Positions 6,850 through 11,540 of a DNA stretch of 11,540 bases are shown here, in pieces (within the stretch, counting starts at the first letter, position 1; the number at the start of each line of letters is the position of its first letter). Both the position numbers and the translations under genes were made by a program. The notes below the pieces were generated by a model. The model saw only the letters and a program-made list of their open reading frames with translations. It did no database searches and was not told the DNA's origin. The stretch comes from an uncultured beta proteobacterium (GTDB lineage: Bacteria > Pseudomonadota > Gammaproteobacteria > Burkholderiales > Burkholderiaceae_B), in assembly GCA_903929925.1 (NCBI GenBank), contig CAIYWO010000044.1:1-11540 (forward strand). Direction: 5' to 3'.

Positions 6850-7583
6850 TCGCTAACACAACTGTGGGTACGCTGACTCCGCTCTTGCGCATCGCCTTGG
6901 TTGAGGACGATCCGTTGTTGCGCAAAGAGATTCATTACCATTTAAAGCAACAAGGCTTCGTTGTTTACGCTCTGGACAGTGGCGTGTCGCTTGATCAGTT
7001 GTTGTTAACTGAGCCCATTGATGCGCTCGTACTAGATTTGAATTTACCCGGGGAGGATGGGTTGTCTATTGCGCGACGTATGCGCCTTCACATCCCGTCG
7101 ATGGTCATCATCATGTTGACCGCACGTACCGCAGTGCCAGAGCGTCTCAAGGGCTATGAGGCCGGTGCGGATATTTATTTGACTAAGCCAGTCGCCCCAG
7201 AAGAGCTGACCGCCGCGCTGCTCAGTCAGTATCGGCGCGCGCAGCAGAGTAGCATGCCGCCTGTGTCGCTGATGCTATCACTTCAGCACCTTTCGTTAAG
7301 CTCGACAAGTACCCAGCAAAAGGTGTATCTCACCAACAGTGAAAAGGTGTTTTTGGTGGCCTTGGCGCAAGCGACGCATCATTTGCTCGAAAGTGAAGTC
7401 ATCTGCGAAATCCTGAGCCAGCGTGCAGATGTGTCGAATATCGGGCGTCGCTCTCTAGAGAGTCTCGTCAGTCGTCTGCGTAAAAAAATAGCAACAATCA
7501 TGCCCCAAGATGCGGAGTCTCCGATCAAAGCGGTGTGGGGTGTGGGCTATCAGTTGTGCGTGCCTGTGGAGCTGCAGGCCTAG
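6846..7583 (+). CDS. OmpR/PhoB-type response regulator
   Basis: A 245-residue DNA-binding response regulator, cognate partner of the kinase just upstream by the 4-base ATGA overlap. The receiver domain (about 14-130) has the acidic triad Glu20-Asp21-Asp22 (VEDDP), the phosphate acceptor Asp64 (LVLDLNLPGEDG), Thr92 (MLTA) and Lys114 (LTKP). The C-terminal part (about 145-240) is a winged helix of OmpR type: LTNSEKVFLVALA, a recognition-helix region RRSLESLVSRLRKKI, and the wing VWGVGYQLC. The first dozen residues before LLRIALVEDD are an extra leader; an internal start is possible, but the overlap supports ATG 6846. The regulator should act as a transcription factor; its targets are not visible. 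The aminotransferase operon itself is a natural candidate. Its stop overlaps the hslO stop on the other strand. Confidence 0.93.
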   Translation: MIANTTVGTLTPLLRIALVEDDPLLRKEIHYHLKQQGFVVYALDSGVSLDQLLLTEPIDALVLDLNLPGEDGLSIARRMRLHIPSMVIIMLTARTAVPERLKGYEAGADIYLTKPVAPEELTAALLSQYRRAQQSSMPPVSLMLSLQHLSLSSTSTQQKVYLTNSEKVFLVALAQATHHLLESEVICEILSQRADVSNIGRRSLESLVSRLRKKIATIMPQDAESPIKAVWGVGYQLCVPVELQA

Positions 7584-8467
7584 TGCACCGCACTGAATAA
7601 CGTAAGAGCCTCTTTAGCACCGAAAGAGTAAGGTTGCCCGCAGAACTCACAAGCAATGTCAATTGAGTCCTGCTCCTGAAACATATCCTGTACTTCAGAT
7701 TTGCCGAGCATGCGCAGCATGTCTGCGACGCGTGCATGTGAACAAGAGCAACGCCATGTAACAGCACGTGGTTCAAAGGAATGTAGTAGCTCATCCCAGA
7801 ACAAACGATGCAAAAGTGTGTCCTGATCGATACATAACATTTCGGTTTGGTTAAGCGTTTGAGCAAGGTGCTGTGCGCGTTCCCACGACTCCTCTGCTGT
7901 CGAGAGTGCCGCTTGTTGGTTACCGCCCTGTACGGGGAGGCGTTGCAACAATAAGCCGGTGCAGCGTTGTGAATCGGCAGCAAGCCATATTCGAGTGTCT
8001 AATTGTTCGGAGCGCAACATATATTGTTCAAGCGCAGCGGCAATTGTGTCGCCCTCTAGCGGAACAATACCTTGGTACACCTGGCGTCCGAGGGTGTGTT
8101 TCGGTGGATCCAGCACAACAATAAATTTAGCGGTGCCACCCGGATTCACCAGAGACTGCAAGTTTGGTGCTGAGGGTAGAGCACGTTCGCGCATTTTGAC
8201 GGTGGCCCGCACGCTGAGGTCAGCCCGGCATTCCACCACCATGAGTGCGATGGCGCCGTCACCCTGCAATTGCAAGAGTAGCGAGCCATCAAACTTTAAG
8301 GTTGCCGACAGCAAGGTTGCTGCAGCGACCAATTCTCCGAGTTGTGCAGCGACGCATGGCGGATAAGTGTGATGTGCCTGCGCAGCGAGCCACGTTTGTG
8401 TGAGCTCGACCGACTCAATACGCACACTACGGTCTTCGAATAAAAACTTTTTTAGAGAGTCCGACAT
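7580..8467 (-). CDS. hslO: Hsp33 redox-regulated chaperone
   Basis: Cytosolic holdase chaperone switched on by oxidation: four cysteines bind zinc when reduced and form disulfides under oxidative stress, unfolding the C-terminal part so that clients bind. At 295 residues it has the usual length. The zinc site is complete, with Cys240-x-Cys242 (WRCSCSH) and Cys273-x2-Cys276 (ACEFCG), near the C-terminus as in the family. The N-terminal core has GELVAAATLLSATLKFDG (44-61), LQLQGDG (66-72), VNPGGTAKF and YQGIVPLEGD (131-140). Additional cysteines (38, 80, 169, 212) are outside the switch. It is the last gene of a - strand series, 18 bases after the gamma-carbonic-anhydrase-like gene, so probably co-transcribed. 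Its TAG stop overlaps the TAG stop of the convergent response regulator (CTAG 7580-7583). The ribosome site is weak. Confidence 0.96.
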   Translation of the reverse strand: MSDSLKKFLFEDRSVRIESVELTQTWLAAQAHHTYPPCVAAQLGELVAAATLLSATLKFDGSLLLQLQGDGAIALMVVECRADLSVRATVKMRERALPSAPNLQSLVNPGGTAKFIVVLDPPKHTLGRQVYQGIVPLEGDTIAAALEQYMLRSEQLDTRIWLAADSQRCTGLLLQRLPVQGGNQQAALSTAEESWERAQHLAQTLNQTEMLCIDQDTLLHRLFWDELLHSFEPRAVTWRCSCSHARVADMLRMLGKSEVQDMFQEQDSIDIACEFCGQPYSFGAKEALTLFSAVH

Positions 8468-8485
8468 GCAAACCAGAAAAGTGGA

Positions 8486-9007
8486 TTAACCCAAGCGCTT
8501 GAGTTGTTGACGGTACATTTGCCCGCGACGCGCATAATTTTCGATATTGCTGCGGATGGTTGCGATTTCTTCTTCAGAAAGAGTGCGGGTGATTTTTCCG
8601 ACACCGATCACCAGACTCCCATCTGGAATTTCACGTCCCTCGGGGACAATGGCGCCGGCACCGATCAAACAGTTACGGCCAATTTTGGCGTGATTCAGCA
8701 CGATGGCTTGCATGCCGATTAATGACCCGGAGCCAATCTGACAGCCGTGCAACATTGCCTGATGACCAATCGTGACGTGGTCGGCAACAATCAGAGGTGC
8801 TCCAGTGTCTGAATGTAAAACACTGCCTTCCTGCACGTTACTGTGGTGGCCAATATCAATCACAGTGTTATCGCCGCGAATACTCACGTTCGACCAGATG
8901 CTCGCGTGCTCACGCACAATGACATCGCCAATGATGTCGGCTGATTCAAAAATAAATGCTGTTGGGTCAATGCGTGGCGCTAGATCGCCGAGTTGGTAAA
9001 TCGCCAT
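8486..9007 (-). CDS. gamma-carbonic anhydrase family protein (YrdA-like left-handed beta helix)
   Basis: A 173-residue hexapeptide-repeat protein, expected to form a trimeric left-handed beta helix in the cytosol. Isoleucine/valine-led six-residue turns run from about 12 to 135, followed by a C-terminal helix (EEEIATIRSNIENYARRGQMY). The three zinc-ligand histidines of the gamma class are present: His65 (SVLHSDTG), His82 and His87 (VTIGHQAMLHG). Arg44 and Gln59 match conserved active-site positions. The acidic loop carrying the proton-shuttle Glu in the archaeal Cam enzyme is missing, as in YrdA/CaiE/PaaY-type proteins, so strong carbonic anhydrase activity is uncertain. It lies between an AMP-binding protein (39 bases upstream) and hslO (18 bases downstream), probably in one transcript. 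No good ribosome site is seen, but the start agrees with homologues. Confidence 0.9.
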   Translation of the reverse strand: MAIYQLGDLAPRIDPTAFIFESADIIGDVIVREHASIWSNVSIRGDNTVIDIGHHSNVQEGSVLHSDTGAPLIVADHVTIGHQAMLHGCQIGSGSLIGMQAIVLNHAKIGRNCLIGAGAIVPEGREIPDGSLVIGVGKITRTLSEEEIATIRSNIENYARRGQMYRQQLKRLG

Positions 9008-9046
9008 GGTTGGAAACGCCTGTAAAGCCAGTAGAAGACTTGCAGT

Positions 9047-10402
9047 TTACCCGACCGCTTTAGGCTTGTTTGCCAACCTACTGCGACGACCTGCAAACCA
9101 AAAATAGCCCTCTAAATCTTGTTGGACCAAATCGCCGGTACGCCACCAGCCCGTCGTCATAAATTCAAGGGTCGCTGCTTCATTACGCCAGTAGAGTAGA
9201 GGGGCGATTGGATCCGAGTAACCAAACAAATCCTGGCGGTGGAGCGCGAGCTCGCCCACTTCGCCCGGTGCAGCAAATGTACCGTCCTCTCGCAGAACGG
9301 CTAGTTTGTGGCCTGGAAAACAACGCCCGAGGCTCCCAGCTCGTTTAGGCCATTTTTGATTGCTGTCGCCGACAACGCAGGCAAGTTCTGTTTGATTAAA
9401 AATCTCGTTGGGAGTCGCACCTAGGACGTGTTCACACCATGCAAGCACCGGCGCGCTGAGGGTTTCTTCGCAGGTGACAAGATGTTTGAGTGTCGCCAGT
9501 TGAGCCACGCTTGCGCTCGGCAAGTGTGCAACCCATTGTTTGAGTGTGCTGGCTGGTAGTAGAGAGTGACTGACACGATAGCGCGCGACCAGTCCAGGTA
9601 TTTGTTCGAGGCTCAGGGGCTCACAAACACCCACTAGAGGAATGCCGAAATATAGCGCCGGAAGAAGCCCGCACAACAGTCCACTCGATCGGGCCCAGTC
9701 GATGGGGGTCCAGAATGCTTCGGCATTGGCGGGAAACCAGTTTTGCGAGGCAACAAAGCCAGGCAGGTTTCCCATGAGCGTAGAGTGGGGCAGCAGAACA
9801 CCTCGGGCGGGTCCTGTCGCACCTGCGGTATACATCAGCAATGCTGGCTCATTGGCCGCAGTTTGGACCGGCTTGAAGATATCCGATTGTCTAATTAGTA
9901 GGCTGCGCCAGGGCAACACGCGCTCGTCTGGGACATCGATACCCACGAGTTGAGTGAGCTTGTGGCAGCGTTGCAAGATTGGGAGTAAGTTGTTTGCGCC
10001 TTGTGGATCGAGCAGTGCCACGCGCGCCTCCGCATCGCGTAAGCGGTACTCCATGGCCTTTGGGGGCAGTTGTGTTGAAAGCGGTAAAACCACCGCTCCA
10101 ACACTGTAGATCGCGATATGGGCGATGATTGCCTCGGCACGTTGCGACATGACCACTGCGACGCGGTCACCGCGCTTGACGCCCATTTTCAGCAAACCAT
10201 TTGAAAGCTGATTGGCCGTTGCGCCTAGACGCTCGTAAGTCCAGACAGTGCGGTCGCCGCGAGCATTCTCTGCGAACAAAGCGATACGGCGCGCATCGGC
10301 TGAGCTGCTTGTCCAGCGATGACAGCACTCCTGCCCAATATTGAGCTGGGCGGGTAATTGCCAGCGAAATGAATCGCACAATGAAGCGTGTTGGTCCAGC
10401 AT
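9047..10402 (-). CDS. AMP-binding acyl-CoA synthetase-like protein, C-terminal domain missing
   Basis: The N-terminal domain of an ANL-superfamily adenylating enzyme, resembling medium-chain acyl- or benzoate-CoA ligases (FRWQLPAQLNIGQECCHRW at 12-30). It has 451 residues against about 540-560 for full enzymes. It ends a dozen residues after the hinge start (FAGRRSRLANKPKAVG, stop), so the mobile C-terminal domain with the catalytic lysine is absent. Only 39 bases remain before the next gene, and no other frame there resembles that domain, so it is lost rather than frameshifted. The ATP loop is altered: YTAGATGPARG (191-201) against the usual TSGTTGxPKG, with Lys replaced by Arg. The A5 motif reads FNQTE (335-339) instead of YGxTE, while TGD (422-424) is kept. 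The frame is otherwise intact over 450 codons. It could be a decaying gene or a protein kept for binding rather than full catalysis. Confidence 0.85.
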   Translation of the reverse strand: MLDQHASLCDSFRWQLPAQLNIGQECCHRWTSSSADARRIALFAENARGDRTVWTYERLGATANQLSNGLLKMGVKRGDRVAVVMSQRAEAIIAHIAIYSVGAVVLPLSTQLPPKAMEYRLRDAEARVALLDPQGANNLLPILQRCHKLTQLVGIDVPDERVLPWRSLLIRQSDIFKPVQTAANEPALLMYTAGATGPARGVLLPHSTLMGNLPGFVASQNWFPANAEAFWTPIDWARSSGLLCGLLPALYFGIPLVGVCEPLSLEQIPGLVARYRVSHSLLPASTLKQWVAHLPSASVAQLATLKHLVTCEETLSAPVLAWCEHVLGATPNEIFNQTELACVVGDSNQKWPKRAGSLGRCFPGHKLAVLREDGTFAAPGEVGELALHRQDLFGYSDPIAPLLYWRNEAATLEFMTTGWWRTGDLVQQDLEGYFWFAGRRSRLANKPKAVG

Positions 10403-10413
10403 CCTGAGTATTT

Positions 10414-10428
10414 GGTCTGTTTCAGACC
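10414..10428. promoter_or_regulatory. short inverted repeat before the AMP-binding gene
   Basis: GGTCTG-TTT-CAGACC, perfect 6-bp arms with a 3-base loop, 12 bases upstream of the AMP-binding ATG and 59 bases past the RDD gene stop on the - strand. No U-run follows in the direction of transcription, so an intrinsic terminator is unlikely. It may be an operator or a leader hairpin close to the start; AGG abuts that ATG, leaving no well-placed ribosome site. Confidence 0.3.
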
Positions 10429-10486
10429 GTAAGCATGGCGCAGCCAGCTAAATGGCGCAACAAAGACCTGCTCTGGAAGGACGAAA

Positions 10487-11032
10487 CTAAGGGTTTTTAC
10501 TAGGACGGACGCTAATTAAGCGAGTGCCAGCAAGGCGGTCGTGTAAAAACTGTCCGTCCTGAGTAAACCAGGTGGGCAAAAATACTAAGAAGGGGGTGAC
10601 CACAATAAACATCAGAAACGCAGGCCATCCTGATAAGGTGGCTGCGGCCCAGATAAGTGCTGTGCCGGCAAGTGGGATTAGCCACATCAAAGCGTAGCGT
10701 GTGAGCATCTGCTGCCAGCTTAAGGAGCCACCAGAGGTACTTTGCAACCGAATATGCCACGCTTTCATGGGCAGAGTTTGCCCGCTACGTCGCCAACAGA
10801 TCAAAAAGTACACGCCAATAGTAATGAACAGCCAGGCCTGGCGGGTGCCGCGTAGAACGAGGCCATGCCGGCTTTGGGTCAGCGTATCGAAGAGATACCC
10901 GGCCAAAAATGTTACTGCGAAGAGTAAAACGCCCTCGTACATCATTGAGGCAAAGCGTCTGCCACGCGAGGGTGTCAGTGAGCTAGACTGACTGTGTTGC
11001 GGGTCTTGTGTGGGCTTGGAGCGTGCATTCAT
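10487..11032 (-). CDS. RDD family integral membrane protein
   Basis: A 181-residue inner-membrane protein of the RDD family, whose members are poorly characterised and sometimes linked to transport or salt tolerance. After a polar Ser/Gln-rich leader comes RRFASMMYEGVLLFAVTFLAGYLF, the first membrane segment with its conserved Arg and an acidic residue (Glu in place of the name-giving Asp). A second hydrophobic segment is AWLFITIGVYFLICW, followed by the family stretch GQTLPMKAWHIRL. Two further hydrophobic stretches (MWLIPLAGTALIWAAATL, FLMFIVVTPFLVFLP) lead to the closing motif HDRLAGTRLI, which is typical. The frame could open 11 codons earlier at TTG 11065, but ATG 11032 is preferred because that TTG has no properly spaced ribosome site. 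Forty bases separate it from the small gene upstream, so both may share a transcript. Confidence 0.85.
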   Translation of the reverse strand: MNARSKPTQDPQHSQSSSLTPSRGRRFASMMYEGVLLFAVTFLAGYLFDTLTQSRHGLVLRGTRQAWLFITIGVYFLICWRRSGQTLPMKAWHIRLQSTSGGSLSWQQMLTRYALMWLIPLAGTALIWAAATLSGWPAFLMFIVVTPFLVFLPTWFTQDGQFLHDRLAGTRLISVRPSKNP

Positions 11033-11048
11033 GCGGGCATTATCCCGC
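11033..11048 (-). other. hairpin directly before the RDD start codon
   Basis: On the - strand GCGGG-ATAATG-CCCGC abuts the ATG of the RDD gene. The only plausible ribosome-binding bases (GGGA) lie in and next to the 5' arm, so folding could hide them. The inverted repeat is seen directly; a role in translation is inference, and it would vanish if the upstream TTG were the true start. Confidence 0.3.
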
Positions 11049-11072
11049 ACTTTTGTCCGCCCCAATACCTAT

Positions 11073-11249
11073 TTAGACCATGTCGCGCATGTTGGTTTGC
11101 GAACGAGCTTTGGCGATGAAAGACGCTGTATTGCTCACGAGTTTGCCAATGCTGCGCAAAGGACGAAAACGGAATTGCTGGTCAATGGCTTTGGCCAACA
11201 GGTCGCGTTCAAGCGCATCGGTCAGGCGTACGGTGTTTGTGGTTTGCAT
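11073..11249 (-). CDS. small unrecognised protein (58 residues)
   Basis: I do not recognise this protein. It starts MQTTNTVRLTDALERDLLAK and ends QTNMRDMV. It is rich in charged and polar residues, basic overall (LRSIGKLVSN, FIAKARSQ), with no cysteine, no signal peptide and no membrane segment; two amphipathic helices seem possible (about 9-23 and 33-50). Support for a real gene: a good ribosome site (AGGAA, 6 bases before the ATG), an intergenic region with a plausible promoter and three copies of a motif just upstream, and only 40 bases to the RDD gene downstream. On the + strand a 105-codon frame (11010-11327) overlaps it, but that frame runs through the repeats and resembles nothing, so I take it as a shadow. 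A small regulator or stress-related protein would fit, but that is a guess. Confidence 0.65.
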   Translation of the reverse strand: MQTTNTVRLTDALERDLLAKAIDQQFRFRPLRSIGKLVSNTASFIAKARSQTNMRDMV

Positions 11250-11266
11250 GATGATTTCCTGTTTGG

Positions 11267-11333
11267 ATTAGGGATAACCCTATTATTAGGGATAACCCGA
11301 AACCATGCAAACAATATTAGGGGATAACCCTAG
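11267..11333. repeat. three copies of an ATTAGGGATAACCC motif upstream of the small gene
   Basis: Copies lie at 11267-11280, 11285-11298 and 11316-11330; the third has one extra G. Copies 1 and 3 continue into CTA, making an interrupted palindrome TAGGG-ATAA-CCCTA (minus-strand reading TAGGG-TTAT-CCCTA); copy 2 ends in CCGA. Spacing is 18 bases between copies 1 and 2 and 31 between 2 and 3. They lie 18 to 81 bases upstream of the ATG at 11249, overlapping the candidate promoter. Position and symmetry suggest binding sites for a dimeric regulator, possibly of LysR type (T-N11-A fits copies 1 and 3). The regulator is not in the window. Confidence 0.6.
11282..11310 (-). promoter_or_regulatory. 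candidate promoter of the small gene
   Basis: On the - strand TTGCAT (plus 11305-11310), a 17-base spacer and AATAAT (plus 11282-11287) give a 3/6 and 5/6 match to sigma-70 boxes. Motif copy 2 fills most of the spacer and touches the -10 box, and copy 1 lies at the expected transcription start, which is where a repressor would act. Weak by sequence alone. Confidence 0.3.
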
Positions 11334-11408
11334 TATTTGGTTTGATGTTGCGTTGCGACAACATTTTTTTCGAATTCGACGGGTCTAAGACCGAGGGCAC
11401 AGCCCGTT

Positions 11409-11540
11409 TTAGTCCCGGTAGCTTGCAGCCACAAGTTCGAAGTTAAAGAGCCTGCAATCTAGCGCACCGTTAAACACGGGTGTACGTCGGTTCGCCTTCA
11501 GACGCAGATGCTTGGGCAGATCAAGATCCGACGTGATGAT
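11409..11540 (-). CDS. THUMP-type class I SAM-dependent RNA methyltransferase (RlmL-like), C-terminal end
   Basis: The last 43 codons of a frame that is open to the window edge: it begins IITSDLDLPKHLRLKANRR and ends in TPVFNGALDCRLFNFELVAA plus SYRD. The pattern of basic residues, then (K/R)-x-P-hydrophobic-(Y/F)-NG-x-hydrophobic-(D/E)-C-R-L-(F)-x-F is what I recall at the C-terminus of the THUMP-containing methyltransferases related to RlmL and YpsC, which modify a guanine N2 in 23S rRNA. The catalytic domain lies outside the window. In Burkholderiales such a gene often lies near RDD-family genes, which fits. The stop is followed by 159 bases before the next start on the same strand, so the small gene probably has its own promoter. 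Confidence 0.55.
   Translation of the reverse strand: MITSDLDLPKHLRLKANRRTPVFNGALDCRLFNFELVAASYRD

Noticed and set aside
9008..9046. Possible frameshift hiding the C-terminal domain of the AMP-binding protein
   Set aside because: Only 39 bases separate the stop from the next start, and reading the other frames there gives nothing like the C-terminal domain, so about 100 residues are simply absent.
10435..10460. Direct repeat ATGGCGCA twice, 18 bases apart, between the RDD and AMP-binding genes
   Set aside because: Short and imperfect in context; could easily arise by chance, with no further copies seen.
11270..11279. TAGGGATAAC, identical to the first 10 bases of the I-SceI homing endonuclease site
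   Set aside because: The remaining 8 bases do not match, and the element is repeated with symmetric CCCTA ends. A regulatory motif explains it better; no homing endonuclease gene or engineered context is present.
11010..11327. 105-codon + strand frame overlapping the small - strand gene
   Set aside because: It resembles no family, runs through the motif repeats, and the opposite frame has the better ribosome site and upstream region.
11346..11370. TGTTG-loop-CAACA followed by seven T on the + strand, terminator-like
   Set aside because: The 5-bp stem is weak and no + strand gene lies upstream for it to terminate, so it is not reported as a terminator.
11384..11408. GGTCT-A-AGACC and GGGC-ACA-GCCC small hairpins just after the RNA methyltransferase stop
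   Set aside because: Stems of 4-5 bp without a U-run in the direction of transcription on the - strand; too weak to call a terminator.

Overview
The window looks like chromosomal DNA from a betaproteobacterium, most likely Burkholderiales (Alcaligenaceae/Burkholderiaceae-like) of moderate GC. This rests on the pyrG-kdsA-eno-ftsB order, a KdsA of the metal-dependent type usual in that order, the Hsp33 and gamma-carbonic-anhydrase pair, and the RDD-family protein next to a THUMP-type RNA methyltransferase. The assignment is from recalled family patterns; no search was run.

Left part (1-3065, + strand): the 3' end of pyrG (CTP synthase), then kdsA (stop and start overlap by one base), eno and ftsB. 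Together they supply CTP and KDO-8-phosphate for lipopolysaccharide (CTP also activates KDO), a glycolytic/degradosome enzyme, and a divisome protein. A 7-bp perfect hairpin without a U-run lies between eno and ftsB. A lone TadE-like pseudopilin gene follows on the - strand (3079-3669), convergent with ftsB.

Middle part (3767-7583, + strand): a tight three-gene unit. It holds a class V PLP aminotransferase (alanine/serine-glyoxylate type), a 7TMR-DISM sensor histidine kinase starting 2 bases later at GTG, and an OmpR-type response regulator overlapping the kinase by ATGA. The pairing suggests a metabolite- or ligand-sensing circuit co-expressed with an aminotransferase, but signal and targets are unknown. 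The regulator stop overlaps the stop of hslO on the other strand through one CTAG.

Right part (7580-11540, - strand, read from right to left): the C-terminal end of an RlmL-like RNA methyltransferase, cut by the window edge; a 159-bp intergenic region with three copies of an ATTAGGGATAACCC motif; an unrecognised 58-residue protein; an RDD-family membrane protein; an AMP-binding acyl-CoA-synthetase-like protein lacking its C-terminal domain and with a degenerate ATP-binding loop; a gamma-carbonic-anhydrase-like protein; and hslO (Hsp33).

Most genes are ordinary housekeeping genes. The points worth a second look are the triple motif in front of the small gene, the truncated AMP-binding protein, the aminotransferase/two-component unit, and the orphan TadE. 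I saw no tRNA, rRNA, CRISPR array, insertion sequence or phage gene. No stretch longer than 300 bases is without a gene.
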